From: Bacillus_BD sp963787345
GTDB taxonomy: Bacteria; Bacillota; Bacilli; Bacillales; Cytobacillaceae
DNA: 64,000 bases
Reading direction: 5' to 3'
Assembly: GCA_963787345.1 (NCBI GenBank)
Contig: CAWBCW010000026.1
Coordinates: 682,001 to 746,000, forward strand
In this document: piece after piece, positions 16,691-27,347 of the stretch
Layout: the number at the start of each line of letters is the position of its first letter
How positions within the stretch are numbered: position 1 is the stretch's first letter
The notes under the pieces: generated by a model
The model's database searches: none
What the model was told of the DNA's origin: nothing
The model's input: the letters and a program-made list of their open reading frames with translations, nothing else
Position numbers and translations under genes: made by a program

Positions 16691-17248
16691 ATGAACTATA
16701 ACATTCGTGGTGAAAACATTGAGGTAACTCCAGCAATTAGAGAGTATGCTGAGAAAAAGATCAACAAATTAGCAAGGTACTTCACAGAAACTCCAGATGC
16801 TAGTGTTAATATCAATTTAAAAGTTTATAACGATAAAAAGGCGAAAGTGGAAGTGACAATTCCAATACCGCACTTAGTTTTACGTGCTGAGGAAGTTCAT
16901 AATGATATGTACGCAGCAATTGATTTAATTACAGATAAATTAGAACGTCAAATCCGGAAATATAAAACAAAAGTGAATCGCAAAGCCCGTGAAAAAGGCG
17001 GAATCAATGAATTATTTGTCAACAATATTCCTGACCTTCCAAACGATCCAGTTGTTGAAGAAGAAAACGAATTAGAAGTGGTTCGTCAAAAAAGCTTTGA
17101 TTTAAAGCCAATGGACAGTGAAGAGGCGATCCTACAAATGAATATGCTCGGCCACAGCTTCTACGTGTTTACAAATGGCGATACACACCGTACTAACGTT
17201 GTTTACAAACGTAAAGATGGACGTTACGGTCTTATTGAAACACAATAA
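16691..17248 (+). CDS. hpf: Ribosome hibernation promoting factor, long form
   Basis: 185 residues. The N-terminal S30AE domain (1-105, MNYNIRGENIEVTPAIREYAEKK-type start) binds the small subunit; an acidic linker (about 110-125) leads to the C-terminal dimerisation domain (from VRQKSFDLKPMDSEEAILQM to the end). The long form makes 100S ribosome dimers in resting or stressed cells. AAAGGAGGAG precedes the ATG. Context flaG-hpf-secA matches Bacillus apart from the lost fli genes. Confidence 0.95.
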   Translation: MNYNIRGENIEVTPAIREYAEKKINKLARYFTETPDASVNINLKVYNDKKAKVEVTIPIPHLVLRAEEVHNDMYAAIDLITDKLERQIRKYKTKVNRKAREKGGINELFVNNIPDLPNDPVVEEENELEVVRQKSFDLKPMDSEEAILQMNMLGHSFYVFTNGDTHRTNVVYKRKDGRYGLIETQ

Positions 17249-17268
17249 AATATTTTTTATCCAATCTG

Positions 17269-17298
17269 CGCAGCTCTTACTTAAAGGGCTGCGTTTTT
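17269..17298 (+). terminator. Terminator after hpf
   Basis: CGCAGC/GCTGCG stem with a 13-base loop and five T. Confidence 0.75.
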
Positions 17299-17512
17299 AT
17301 TAATGAAATGATTGCCGACACACCGAGCAAGCTTATTAAAACGGCATCCTCTAACAAGTTGTCACTGATTTATGGAAGTGTTATGATTATAAAGGAAAAT
17401 TGTGATTAAACTCGTAAGGATTCGAAGGTTCAGGAACGAATCTTTTTCGTATTCAAGAAAAATGCCACTATGCTGAAATAAGTGGTACATAATCTTTGTA
17501 ATTCAAATAGAT
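17299..17512. other. Intergenic between hpf and structured repeat copy 3
   Basis: No gene seen. It should include the secA promoter. One hairpin GATTCG/CGAATC with a TTTTT tail (17419-17447) could act as a terminator or attenuator ahead of the repeat and secA. Confidence 0.4.
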
Positions 17513-17707
17513 TTAAACTTCCTTCAGCAGAAGTCCTCCACTTTTATAAGTGGGGGATGAATGCCAAAGGGGGTTAGCGATTCAGTGGGGGTTCAACCCC
17601 CGGCTGAATGAAGTTAAGCCTCCGGCGGATGCCACGGATTGTTTAAAGGTATTTTATCGAGCGAGTTCGATGAAAATCCGGGCGCAAATTCGACGGGCGA
17701 ATTTGAT
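17513..17707 (+). ncRNA. Structured repeat copy 3, in the secA leader
   Basis: Best-folded short-subtype copy. Hairpins: CTCCACTT/AAGTGGGG; ATTCAGTGGGGG/CCCCCGGCTGAAT; outer CGGATT/AATCCGG enclosing ATCGA..TTCGAT; terminal CAAATTCG/CGAATTTG. Relative to copy 1, the inner stem has changed on both sides (CTCGAG/CTCGAG to ATCGA/TTCGAT) and still pairs. The element ends eight bases before the AAGGAG of secA (17716-17721), so any secA transcript starting upstream carries it in the 5' leader. A short open frame across it (17550-17747) is not a gene. Confidence 0.62.
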
Positions 17708-17727
17708 TAAAATAAAGGAGCGTTTTT

Positions 17728-20238
17728 ATGGCGGGGATTTTAAATAGAGTGTTTGATCCGAACAAGCGGGAGCTCAAACGCTTGACAAAAATGGCTGAGC
17801 GAATTGATGCCCTTGCTTCAGATATGGAGAAACTTTCTGATGATGAGCTGAAAGGAAAGACAGATGAGTTCAAGACTCGTTATCAAAATGGGGAAACCGT
17901 CGATGACTTGCTAATTGAAGCCTTTGCAGTTGTTCGTGAAGGGGCAAAACGGGTATTAGGTTTATATCCATATCCTGTTCAATTAATGGGAGGGATCTCC
18001 TTACATGAAGGAAATATCTCCGAAATGAAAACAGGAGAAGGAAAAACATTAACCTCAACATTGCCCGTTTATTTAAATGCATTAACAGGTAAAGGTGTTC
18101 ATGTTATAACAGTCAATGAATACTTAGCAAGCCGTGATGCGAGTGAAATGGGACAACTTTATACATTCCTTGGATTAACGGTTGGGTTAAACGTAAACAG
18201 TCTGACAAAAGAAGAAAAGCAAGAGGCGTATGCCTGTGATGTTACGTATAGTACAAATAACGAGCTCGGATTTGACTATTTACGTGATAACATGGTTCTT
18301 TATAAGGAACAAAAAGTGCAGCGTCCATTATACTATGCAGTCATTGACGAGGTAGACTCGATCTTAATCGATGAAGCTCGTACACCATTGATTATTTCTG
18401 GTTCAGCACAAAAGTCTACGCAACTTTATATTCAAGCCAATGCCTTTGTCAATACGTTAAAAAAAGAAGAAGACTATACGTATGATGAAAAAACAAAGGG
18501 TGTTCAATTAACAGAAGCGGGAATGACGAAAGCAGAGCGTGCTTTTGGCATTGACAATCTTTTTGATATCAGCCATGTCACTTTGAATCACCATATTATA
18601 CAAGCTTTGAAAGCTCACTCCAGCATGCACCGTGATGTTGATTATGTTGTCCAAGACGGTGAAATTGTTATTGTTGACCAATTTACCGGTCGTTTAATGA
18701 AGGGACGCCGTTATAGTGATGGTTTGCATCAGGCCATTGAGGCCAAAGAAGCCTTAGAAATCCAAAATGAAAGTATGACTCTTGCCACGATTACGTTCCA
18801 AAATTATTTTCGTATGTATGAAAAGTTAGCGGGCATGACTGGAACGGCGAAGACGGAAGAAGAAGAATTTCGTAATATTTATAATATGAACGTAGTCATG
18901 ATTCCAACGAATAAACCAATTGTTCGTGATGACCGTCCTGATTTAATTTATGCATCAATGGATGGGAAGTTCAAAGCGGTAGTTGAGGATATAGCCGAAC
19001 GCAATAAAAAGGGACAGCCTGTGTTAGTTGGTACGGTTGCCATTGAAACTTCTGAAATTATTTCGAACTATTTAACGAAAAAAGGGATTCGTCATAACGT
19101 CTTAAATGCAAAAAATCACGAACGAGAAGCTGAAATCGTAGCAGAAGCAGGTCAAATCGGTGCTGTCACGATTGCGACCAATATGGCAGGTCGTGGTACG
19201 GACATCAAGCTTGCTGAAGGTATAAAAGACAAAGGTGGTCTTGCGGTTATTGGCACAGAACGTCATGAAAGCAGACGGATTGATAACCAACTTCGAGGTC
19301 GTTCAGGTCGTCAAGGAGATCCAGGAGTTACACAATTCTACCTTTCCATGGAAGATGAATTGATGCGCCGATTCGGTTCTGACAATATGAAAAATATGAT
19401 GTCAAAATTAGGTATGGACGATACTCAGCCAATTCAAAGCAGAATGGTTTCAAAAGCAGTCGAATCCGCCCAGAGACGTGTAGAAGGAAATAACTTTGAC
19501 GCGCGTAAGCGTCTATTAGAGTATGACGATGTTCTCCGTCAACAACGTGAGATTATTTATGCGCAACGGAATGAAGTTCTAGAATCAGAGAACTTACGCA
19601 GTATCGTTGAGTCCATGCTCCTTTCTTCAGTACAGCGAAATGTTGCTGCGCATATGGCTGGTGACGCCGAGAAGATTGATTATCGAAGCTTATTAGACTA
19701 TGTTCATGGAAACCTTCTTCAAGAAGGTGAAATCACGGTTGAAGGGATTCGTGGAAAAGGTACGGATGAAATAACTGATCTCATCATGGGAAAAGTGACA
19801 GAGCAATACAATGCGAAAGAAGAGCAATTAAGCGAAGAACAAATGCGTGAATTTGAAAAAGTAATCGTATTACGCGCGGTTGATTCAAAATGGATGGACC
19901 ACATCGATATGATGGATCAACTTCGTCAAGGTATCCACTTACGTGCTTATGGTCAAATCAATCCACTACGGGAATACCAACAAGAGGGATTCGCTATGTT
20001 TGAAACCATGGTTGAAGCCATTGAAGATGATATTGCTAAATATATTATGAAAGCAGAAATCCGCAATAACCTTCAGCGTGAAGAAGTTGCAAAAGGTCAG
20101 GCCGTGAATCCAAAAGAAGATGGCGGTCAAGTGAAAAAGAAGCCGATTGTAAAGCGTGCTCAAGTTGGTCGTAACGAACCGTGTCCATGCGGAAGTGGCA
20201 AAAAGTATAAAAATTGCCATGGTGTTGCAGGGAATTAA
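17728..20238 (+). CDS. secA: Preprotein translocase ATPase SecA
   Basis: 836 residues. Drives post-translational export through SecYEG. Walker A is GEGKTLTS (about residue 100-107, EMKTGEGKT), DEAD-type Walker B VIDEVDSILIDEART, the second motor domain includes TNMAGRGTDIKL and GRSGRQGD, and the C-terminus ends with the zinc-binding SEC-C motif CPCGSGKKYKNCH. AAGGAG is eight bases before the ATG. The upstream leader carries structured repeat copy 3. prfB follows after a terminator. Confidence 0.98.
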   Translation: MAGILNRVFDPNKRELKRLTKMAERIDALASDMEKLSDDELKGKTDEFKTRYQNGETVDDLLIEAFAVVREGAKRVLGLYPYPVQLMGGISLHEGNISEMKTGEGKTLTSTLPVYLNALTGKGVHVITVNEYLASRDASEMGQLYTFLGLTVGLNVNSLTKEEKQEAYACDVTYSTNNELGFDYLRDNMVLYKEQKVQRPLYYAVIDEVDSILIDEARTPLIISGSAQKSTQLYIQANAFVNTLKKEEDYTYDEKTKGVQLTEAGMTKAERAFGIDNLFDISHVTLNHHIIQALKAHSSMHRDVDYVVQDGEIVIVDQFTGRLMKGRRYSDGLHQAIEAKEALEIQNESMTLATITFQNYFRMYEKLAGMTGTAKTEEEEFRNIYNMNVVMIPTNKPIVRDDRPDLIYASMDGKFKAVVEDIAERNKKGQPVLVGTVAIETSEIISNYLTKKGIRHNVLNAKNHEREAEIVAEAGQIGAVTIATNMAGRGTDIKLAEGIKDKGGLAVIGTERHESRRIDNQLRGRSGRQGDPGVTQFYLSMEDELMRRFGSDNMKNMMSKLGMDDTQPIQSRMVSKAVESAQRRVEGNNFDARKRLLEYDDVLRQQREIIYAQRNEVLESENLRSIVESMLLSSVQRNVAAHMAGDAEKIDYRSLLDYVHGNLLQEGEITVEGIRGKGTDEITDLIMGKVTEQYNAKEEQLSEEQMREFEKVIVLRAVDSKWMDHIDMMDQLRQGIHLRAYGQINPLREYQQEGFAMFETMVEAIEDDIAKYIMKAEIRNNLQREEVAKGQAVNPKEDGGQVKKKPIVKRAQVGRNEPCPCGSGKKYKNCHGVAGN

Positions 20239-20246
20239 ATCACAAT

Positions 20247-20280
20247 AAAAAGGACAAAATACGACTGTTTTGTCCTTTTT
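20247..20280 (+). terminator. Terminator between secA and prfB
   Basis: AAAAGGACAAAA/TTTTGTCCTTTTT stem, eight- to ten-base loop, T tail. Confidence 0.85.
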
Positions 20281-20391
20281 ATTGACTGAAAAATCATTTA
20301 CATTTTAAAAAAATACACATATTATTAAAAAAACAGCTATTTATGTTTTTGTGTGAAGCATACTAATTTTTATATACGAAGGGGAATGACC

Positions 20392-21493
20392 ATGGAATTA
20401 GCAGAAGTTCGACATGAGTTAGAAGATATGGAAAAAAAGTTAGCTGAATTTAGGGGGTCTCTTTGACTTAGAAAACAAAGAGGCGCGAATTGCCGAGCTT
20501 GATGAAGTGATGCTGCAGCCTGAATTCTGGAATGATCAGCAAAAAGCACAAGGTGTAATCAATGAATCAAATGCCTTAAAAGATCAAGTGAATGAGTTCA
20601 ATGAGCTGTTCGATGATTATGAAAATTTAGAGATTACCTATGAATTGGTCAAAGAAGAAGAAGATAAAGATTTGCGAAGTGATCTAGAAACCGAGCTTGA
20701 AGATTTAACAGGCCGCTTAAATCAATTCGAACTTCAACTTCTTTTAAGTGATCCTTATGATAAAAATAATGCAATACTGGAACTGCATCCAGGAGCAGGT
20801 GGTACAGAGTCACAAGATTTTGGTTCAATACTGCTTCGAATGTACACACGCTGGGCAGAAAGAAAAGGCTTTAAGGTGGAGACGTTGGATTATTTACCTG
20901 GTGATGAGGCAGGAGTTAAAAGTGTCACCCTTGCAATTAGAGGCCATAATGCCTACGGATATTTAAAAGCAGAAAAAGGGGTACATCGTCTCGTTCGGAT
21001 TTCACCATTTGATTCATCAGGGCGTCGCCATACATCCTTTGTTTCATGTGATGTAATGCCAGAATTTAATGATGATATTGATATTGAAGTACGATCAGAA
21101 GACTTAAAAGTTGATACGTATCGAGCAAGTGGTGCAGGTGGGCAGCATGTCAATAAAACAGAGTCCGCGGTTCGGCTTACACACATTCCAACAGGAGTGA
21201 TCGTAGCCTGTCAATCTGAACGTTCCCAGATTAAAAACCGGGAAACTGCTATGAAGATGTTAAAATCAAAGCTTTACCAATTAGAATTAGAAAAGAAAGA
21301 AGAACAATTAGCCGAAATCCGTGGTGAGCAGAAAGAAATTGGCTGGGGGAGCCAAATACGTTCATATGTTTTCCACCCTTATTCCATGGTTAAAGACCAC
21401 CGGACCAATGTAGAGGCAGGAAATGTAAATGCTGTCGTGGATGGAGAAATTGATGAGTTCATCGATGCCTACCTTCGTTCACGGATCTCATAA
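20392..21493 (+). CDS. prfB: Peptide chain release factor 2, programmed +1 frameshift
   Basis: Two parts: 20392-20463 (24 codons, ending FRGSL) and, after skipping T20464, 20465-21493, giving 366 residues. The shift site is AGGGGG-TCT-CTT-TGA-C: an internal Shine-Dalgarno three bases before the slippery CTT and an in-frame TGA followed by C. RF2 itself reads UGA, so low RF2 favours the shift: this is the classical autoregulation. Downstream motifs are GGQ (GAGGQHVN) for peptidyl-tRNA hydrolysis and SPF (RISPFDSSGRRHTS) for UGA/UAA recognition. AAGGGG precedes the ATG. No gene is broken; a naive annotation would lose the first 24 residues. Confidence 0.97.
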
Positions 21494-21503
21494 AAACAAA
21501 AAA

Positions 21504-21538
21504 GGCGCTAACTATCTTCCAGTAAGATGGTTGGCGCC
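21504..21538 (+). terminator. Hairpin after prfB
   Basis: GGCGC(T)AACTATCTT pairs with AAGATGGTTGGCGCC. The T tail is weak (CATTGTAATATTTT). Confidence 0.6.
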
Positions 21539-21634
21539 ATTGTAATATTTTGGAGTATTAAAAAGAGTTTTAATATTGTTATTATGATATAATGTAGCCG
21601 AAATAGGCAGTAATGACTAAAGGGGGATATGAAT

Positions 21635-21949
21635 GTGAAAGGAAAATTAGTTGCTTTGCTAATGGCGGCAGTATTTGTTTTAGCTGCTTGCGGCGGAAAT
21701 GAAGAAGGATCAGGAGATACAGTATCAGCGGGCGATCCAGAAAAACTTTACACACAAAAGTGTTCTTCCTGTCATGGAGTGGAACTAAAAGGGCAAGGGC
21801 ATTTTCCTGATATTAGTAAAATAGGTGCAACACGATCTCAAGAAGAAATAGAGAAGACGATTTTAGAAGGAAAAGGTGCGATGCCGCCTAGATTAATCGA
21901 AGGGGAAGAAGCATCAGAAATGGCGGAATGGTTAGCAGGTAAAAAGTAA
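21635..21949 (+). CDS. cccB: Lipoprotein cytochrome c-551
   Basis: 104 residues from GTG 21635, nine bases after AAAGGGGG; the ATG at 21629 is only three bases from it. The signal sequence ends in lipobox LAAC, giving a diacylglyceryl-Cys anchor on the outside of the membrane. The haem c motif is CSSCH, and the distal Met is probably in KGAMPPR. CccB is a small electron carrier to the terminal oxidase. The order prfB-cccB-ftsE is the same as in B. subtilis. Confidence 0.93.
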   Translation: MKGKLVALLMAAVFVLAACGGNEEGSGDTVSAGDPEKLYTQKCSSCHGVELKGQGHFPDISKIGATRSQEEIEKTILEGKGAMPPRLIEGEEASEMAEWLAGKK

Positions 21950-21954
21950 ATAAA

Positions 21955-22010
21955 AATAGGACTCACTGAAATCTCAATCTATAGAGTAGTTTTTTCAGTG
22001 AGTCTATTTT
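21955..22010 (+). terminator. Terminator after cccB
   Basis: AATAGGACTCACTGAA pairs with TTCAGTGAGTCTATT across a long loop, followed by TTTT. Confidence 0.75.
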
Positions 22011-22341
22011 AGTTAATCTTAGCCTCGTACCATTTTTTAACCCTCTTCAAGTCCACTTATATTACCTCTTCCTAAATGAACTTGCCATTTTTTATGAATT
22101 CAACCTTGTCAAGCGCTACTAAACTATCATTCTTTTATAAAAAGGAACTAGTTTATTCCTCGTTAATAGGACTTTTGGTACAGGTGGTAACCTATTCATA
22201 GCGAAATTGAAAAGAAATTGTAATATAATTTAAGGTTCTAATAGCGAATTATGATGTTATAATGGGAAGTGTGGAAAAACCGTTAAATTTTGTTGAAATT
22301 TGTCGAGATTTTTTCCAACACAAAATACATTGGGTGATAAC
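22011..22341. other. Intergenic upstream of ftsE
   Basis: 331 bases with no gene. A perfect -10 TATAAT at 22258-22263 is the likely ftsEX promoter; the -35 is poor. Nothing else recognised. Confidence 0.4.
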
Positions 22342-23028
22342 ATGATTGAAATGCAAGATGTTTATAAAAAATATCCGAATGGTGTTGTTGCAGTAAATGG
22401 AATAACTGTACACATCAAGCCGGGTGAATTCGTCTATGTCGTTGGCCCAAGTGGTGCCGGAAAGTCCACTTTTATCAAAATGATTTATCGAGAGGAAGTA
22501 CAGACCAAAGGCAAGGTTAAAATAAACGGAATCGATTTAACCACGTTACATGAAAAGAAAGTACCTTTATTAAGACGTCAAATTGGTGTCATTTTCCAAG
22601 ACTTTAAGTTACTTCCCTCACTAACTGTTTTTGAAAATGTCGCATTTGCCCTGGAGGTTATTGAAGAACATCCAGACCAAATTAAAACAAAGGTTATGCA
22701 AACGTTGGATTTAGTCGGTATTAAGCATAAAGCACGTATGTTTCCTGATGAGCTTTCAGGTGGAGAGCAACAACGTGTATCCATCGCCAGGTCGATCGTT
22801 AATTCACCAAAAGTGGTGATTGCGGATGAGCCGACTGGTAACCTTGACCCTGATACGTCATGGGAAATTATGGATATATTTGAGGAGATCAATAGTAGAG
22901 GGACGACGGTTGTCATGGCTACTCACAATAAAGAGATCGTTAATACGATCAAACATCGAGTAATTGCCATTGAATCCGGTCGGATTGTCCGTGATGAACA
23001 GAGGGGGGATTACGGGTATGAAGGCTAG
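22342..23028 (+). CDS. ftsE: Cell-division ABC ATPase FtsE
   Basis: 228 residues from ATG 22342 (MIEMQDVYKKYPNG), with GGGTGAT just upstream. Walker A GPSGAGKST, Q-loop VIFQDFKLL, signature LSGGEQQR, Walker B VVIADEPTGN, His switch ATHNKE. FtsE is the cytoplasmic ATPase that, with FtsX, activates a peptidoglycan hydrolase (CwlO in B. subtilis). Overlaps ftsX by 11 bases. The next gene encodes a coiled-coil M23 hydrolase that is a plausible partner. Confidence 0.96.
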   Translation: MIEMQDVYKKYPNGVVAVNGITVHIKPGEFVYVVGPSGAGKSTFIKMIYREEVQTKGKVKINGIDLTTLHEKKVPLLRRQIGVIFQDFKLLPSLTVFENVAFALEVIEEHPDQIKTKVMQTLDLVGIKHKARMFPDELSGGEQQRVSIARSIVNSPKVVIADEPTGNLDPDTSWEIMDIFEEINSRGTTVVMATHNKEIVNTIKHRVIAIESGRIVRDEQRGDYGYEG

Positions 23029-23911
23029 AACGGTTCGACGACATATAAGGGAGAGTTTTAAAAGTTTAGGCAGAAATGGATGGATGACATTTGCATCTGT
23101 TAGTGCTGTTACGATCACACTCCTTTTAGTGGGAATCTTTTTCGTAATCATGATGAACTTGAATCATATGGCAAATAACATTGAGAACGATGTTGAAGTT
23201 CGTGTTCATATTGATGTTGCAGCAACAGATGAGGAGCAAAAAGCATTAGCACAGCAGATTGAAAAACTGGATCGAGTAGATTCGGTTGCATATTCACCGA
23301 AGGAAGATGAATTAAATCAGCTAATGTCGAGCATGGGAGAAGAGGGAGAAGCCTTTGCCATGTTTGAACAAGATAACCCCTTAAACGACGTATTAGTAGT
23401 CAAAACAAAGGAACCTCAAGATATCATGACGGTTGCAGAGCAAATTGAGAAAATGGACTTTGCTTCTAAGGTCAAATATGGACAAGGAAGCGTAGAGAAA
23501 ATATTTGACGTGACCAATACAGGACGGATCATTGGTGTAATTTTGATTGTTGGGCTCTTATTCACAGCGATGTTCCTAATTTCAAATACAATAAAAATTA
23601 CTATTTTTGCTAGAAGAAAAGAAATTGAGATTATGAAATTAGTAGGGGCGACAAACGGATTTATTAGATGGCCGTTTTTCTTAGAAGGACTTGCCTTAGG
23701 GGTATTTGGTTCCATCTTGCCAATAATTGCCGTCGGTATTACTTATTATTATTCCCACGACTTCATTTCACAAAAACTTGCTGGAGACTTCTTGCAACTA
23801 CTTCCATTTAATCCATTTATCTTCCAAATTTCAGGCTTATTAATTTTAATGGGTGCTGTCATAGGAGTATGGGGAAGCTTAATGTCCGTACGTAAGTTTT
23901 TAAAAGTATAA
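23018..23911 (+). CDS. ftsX: Cell-division ABC permease FtsX
   Basis: 297 residues from ATG 23018, behind GAGGGGGG inside the ftsE end. Basic N-terminus (KARTVRRHIRESFKSLGRNGWM), first membrane segment around 25-48, an extracellular domain of about 120 residues (VRVHIDVAATDEEQ to EKIFDVTNTG) and three more membrane segments with KEIEIMKLVGATNGFIRWPF between them. This is the standard FtsX layout. The large outer loop contacts the hydrolase. Confidence 0.95.
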   Translation: MKARTVRRHIRESFKSLGRNGWMTFASVSAVTITLLLVGIFFVIMMNLNHMANNIENDVEVRVHIDVAATDEEQKALAQQIEKLDRVDSVAYSPKEDELNQLMSSMGEEGEAFAMFEQDNPLNDVLVVKTKEPQDIMTVAEQIEKMDFASKVKYGQGSVEKIFDVTNTGRIIGVILIVGLLFTAMFLISNTIKITIFARRKEIEIMKLVGATNGFIRWPFFLEGLALGVFGSILPIIAVGITYYYSHDFISQKLAGDFLQLLPFNPFIFQISGLLILMGAVIGVWGSLMSVRKFLKV

Positions 23912-24084
23912 ATCAAGAATTGATTAAGCACCAGTGAACGGCTATTTACAATTGGTGCTTAATCTTTCATTAATATATGAAAATACATACATAAGGCTAT
24001 TAAACTAGTATTCTCTTAATCTCATAGGAATGTTCTATGGGAATATGAGAATGGGATCGATTTACAGACAGGAGGAGCAAGTCA

Positions 24085-25488
<1,404 letters not shown>

Positions 25489-25516
25489 TGTAAGATTCAA
25501 TAACGATTTGATTAGA

Positions 25517-25545
25517 AAAAGGAAGGGGATCCCTTCCTTTTTTTG
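25517..25545 (+). terminator. Terminator after the M23 hydrolase gene
   Basis: AAAGGAAGGG/CCCTTCCTTT with GAT loop and seven T. Confidence 0.9.
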
Positions 25546-25747
25546 CTTTCTACTAATTTCACCGCATTATTTAAAAAATAAACTCCTCATAACTCGTCCC
25601 TCCCTGCATATATTGAATTAGGGGAAATATGGACAATTGATTGATGGGATTGAAAAGAACGAAATCGCCTCTATTACAAACAAAGTCTTGACCTCCTAAA
25701 AAATAATATAATGACAGGTTCATAGAAAAATAGAGAGGGAGATGAGG

Positions 25748-27203
25748 ATGAACCGAAAATGGATAGCCCTGCTTTTGACCGGCTCCCTGCTTATCGGAGC
25801 AGGGGGGGCATATGCATTAACAACATGGTTACCTGGAGAACAAGAGAAAGATACGAATAAAGCTGAACAAGCATCCCACCCAAGCAGAAATTTCAATGGA
25901 TGAAGATAATCTTGAAAAAATGACAAAGGCTTTTCAACTGATTAAAGGGAATTATGTGGAAGAAGTAAAGGATGAGCAATTGGTAGAAGGCGCCATACAG
26001 GGCATGCTTACCACATTGGACGATCCCTATTCAGTCTATATGAATAAAGAGAAGGCAGAGCAATTTAACCAGGCTTTAGATTCCTCTTTTGAGGGGATTG
26101 GAGCAGAGATTAGTGTAGTTGATGGTAAGATCGTCATTGTTTCCCCATTTAAAGATTCTCCAGCAGAAAAGGCTGGAATTAAGCCGAACGATCAAATTAT
26201 AAAAATAAACGGGGAAAGTATTGAAGGATTTAATTTATATGAAACAACGGTGAAAATACGTGGAAAAAAAGGAACAATCGTTAAGTTAGAGCTCTTGAGG
26301 CAAGGACTGAAGGATCCAATTATGGTTCATGTAAAACGGGATGAAATTCCGCAAATCACTGTTTATTCTGATGTTAAAGAAGAGTACGGAAAGCCCATTG
26401 GCTATATGGAGATTACTTCTTTTTCAAAAGAAACGGCCTCCGAATTTAAAAAACAGTTAAAGGAAATCGAGAAGCAGAATATTGAAGGGCTAGTCGTTGA
26501 TGTACGGGGAAATCCAGGAGGGTTATTGGAAAGTGTTGAGGAAATATTAAAAGAGTTTGTTTCGAAGGAAAAGCCGGTTTATCAAATAGAAAAACGCAAT
26601 GGAGAACGGAATCCATTCTATACTTCTTCAGATAAGGAAAAGCCATATCCGGTTGCAGTTTTAATTGATAAAGGAAGTGCCTCGGCCTCAGAGATATTAG
26701 CAGGGGCTATGCAAGAAGCAGAAGGTTATTCATTAATAGGTGAGACTACTTTTGGCAAGGGAACGGTGCAACAAGCTGTTCCAATGGGGGATGGCAGCAA
26801 CATTAAATTAACGTTATTTAAATGGCTTACACCAGATGGGAATTGGATTCATCAAACAGGGATCAAGCCTGATGTCGTCGTTAATCAGACAGACCTTTTC
26901 CGTTCACATCCAATCCAGCTGACAGAACCTTTAGAAAAAGATATGAATAACGAGCAAGTAAAAAATGCGCAAGTGATTTTAAAAGGGCTTGGTTATGAGC
27001 CAGGCAGAACAGACGGCTATTTCAGTGAAAGCACGAAAACAACTGTCAAAGCATTTCAGCAAGAACATAATTTAAAGGTCAATGGGAAAATAGATGAAAA
27101 AACCGCAGCCAAACTCGAACAAGCCGTCATAGACGAACTGAAAAAAGAAGCAAATGATATCCAGCTGCGAACAGCCCTAAAATATGTTGCCCAACAAAAA
27201 TAA
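25748..27203 (+). pseudogene. ctpB: C-terminal processing protease (CtpB-like), frameshifted near the 5' end
   Basis: ATG 25748 opens a frame of 51 codons (MNRKWIALLLTGSLLIGAGG, a membrane anchor) ending at TGA 25901. The protease continues one frame over. The two frames overlap between 25821 and 25900; the junction is probably the C-rich GCATCCCACCCAAGC at 25871-25885, where one extra base would explain it. The remaining 435 residues (ATG 25896) contain the N-terminal helical part, a PDZ domain (FEGIGAEISVV to KGTIVKLEL), the S41 catalytic core with Ser in DKGSASASE and Lys in FGKGTVQ, and a C-terminal peptidoglycan-binding domain (VILKGLGYEPGRTDGYF). CtpB cleaves SpoIVFA during sporulation. 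True mutation and sequencing error cannot be separated here. Confidence 0.8.
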
Positions 27204-27250
27204 GAGTGTCAGGGGACTTCCGATTTGGAGGTTTCCTGGCACTCTTATTT
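27203..27250 (+). terminator. Terminator after ctpB
   Basis: AAGAGTGTCAGG pairs with CCTGGCACTCTT, followed by ATTTTT. Confidence 0.8.
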
Positions 27251-27347
27251 TTCCTTCGTTTACTGTCTACCCTTAATTTGGTAGAATAATCTTAATAGAT
27301 TACAGAATAATAGATTTAACTTTGAAAAATAGGGGTTGGTGGCAAGG

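Noticed and set aside
17550..17747. 65-codon open frame across repeat copy 3 and the secA start
   Set aside because: Repeat-derived and overlapping the secA ribosome-binding site and start.
25895..25903. Programmed frameshift at the ctpB TGA
   Set aside because: No internal Shine-Dalgarno or slippery codon precedes the stop, unlike prfB; a mutation or read error is more likely.
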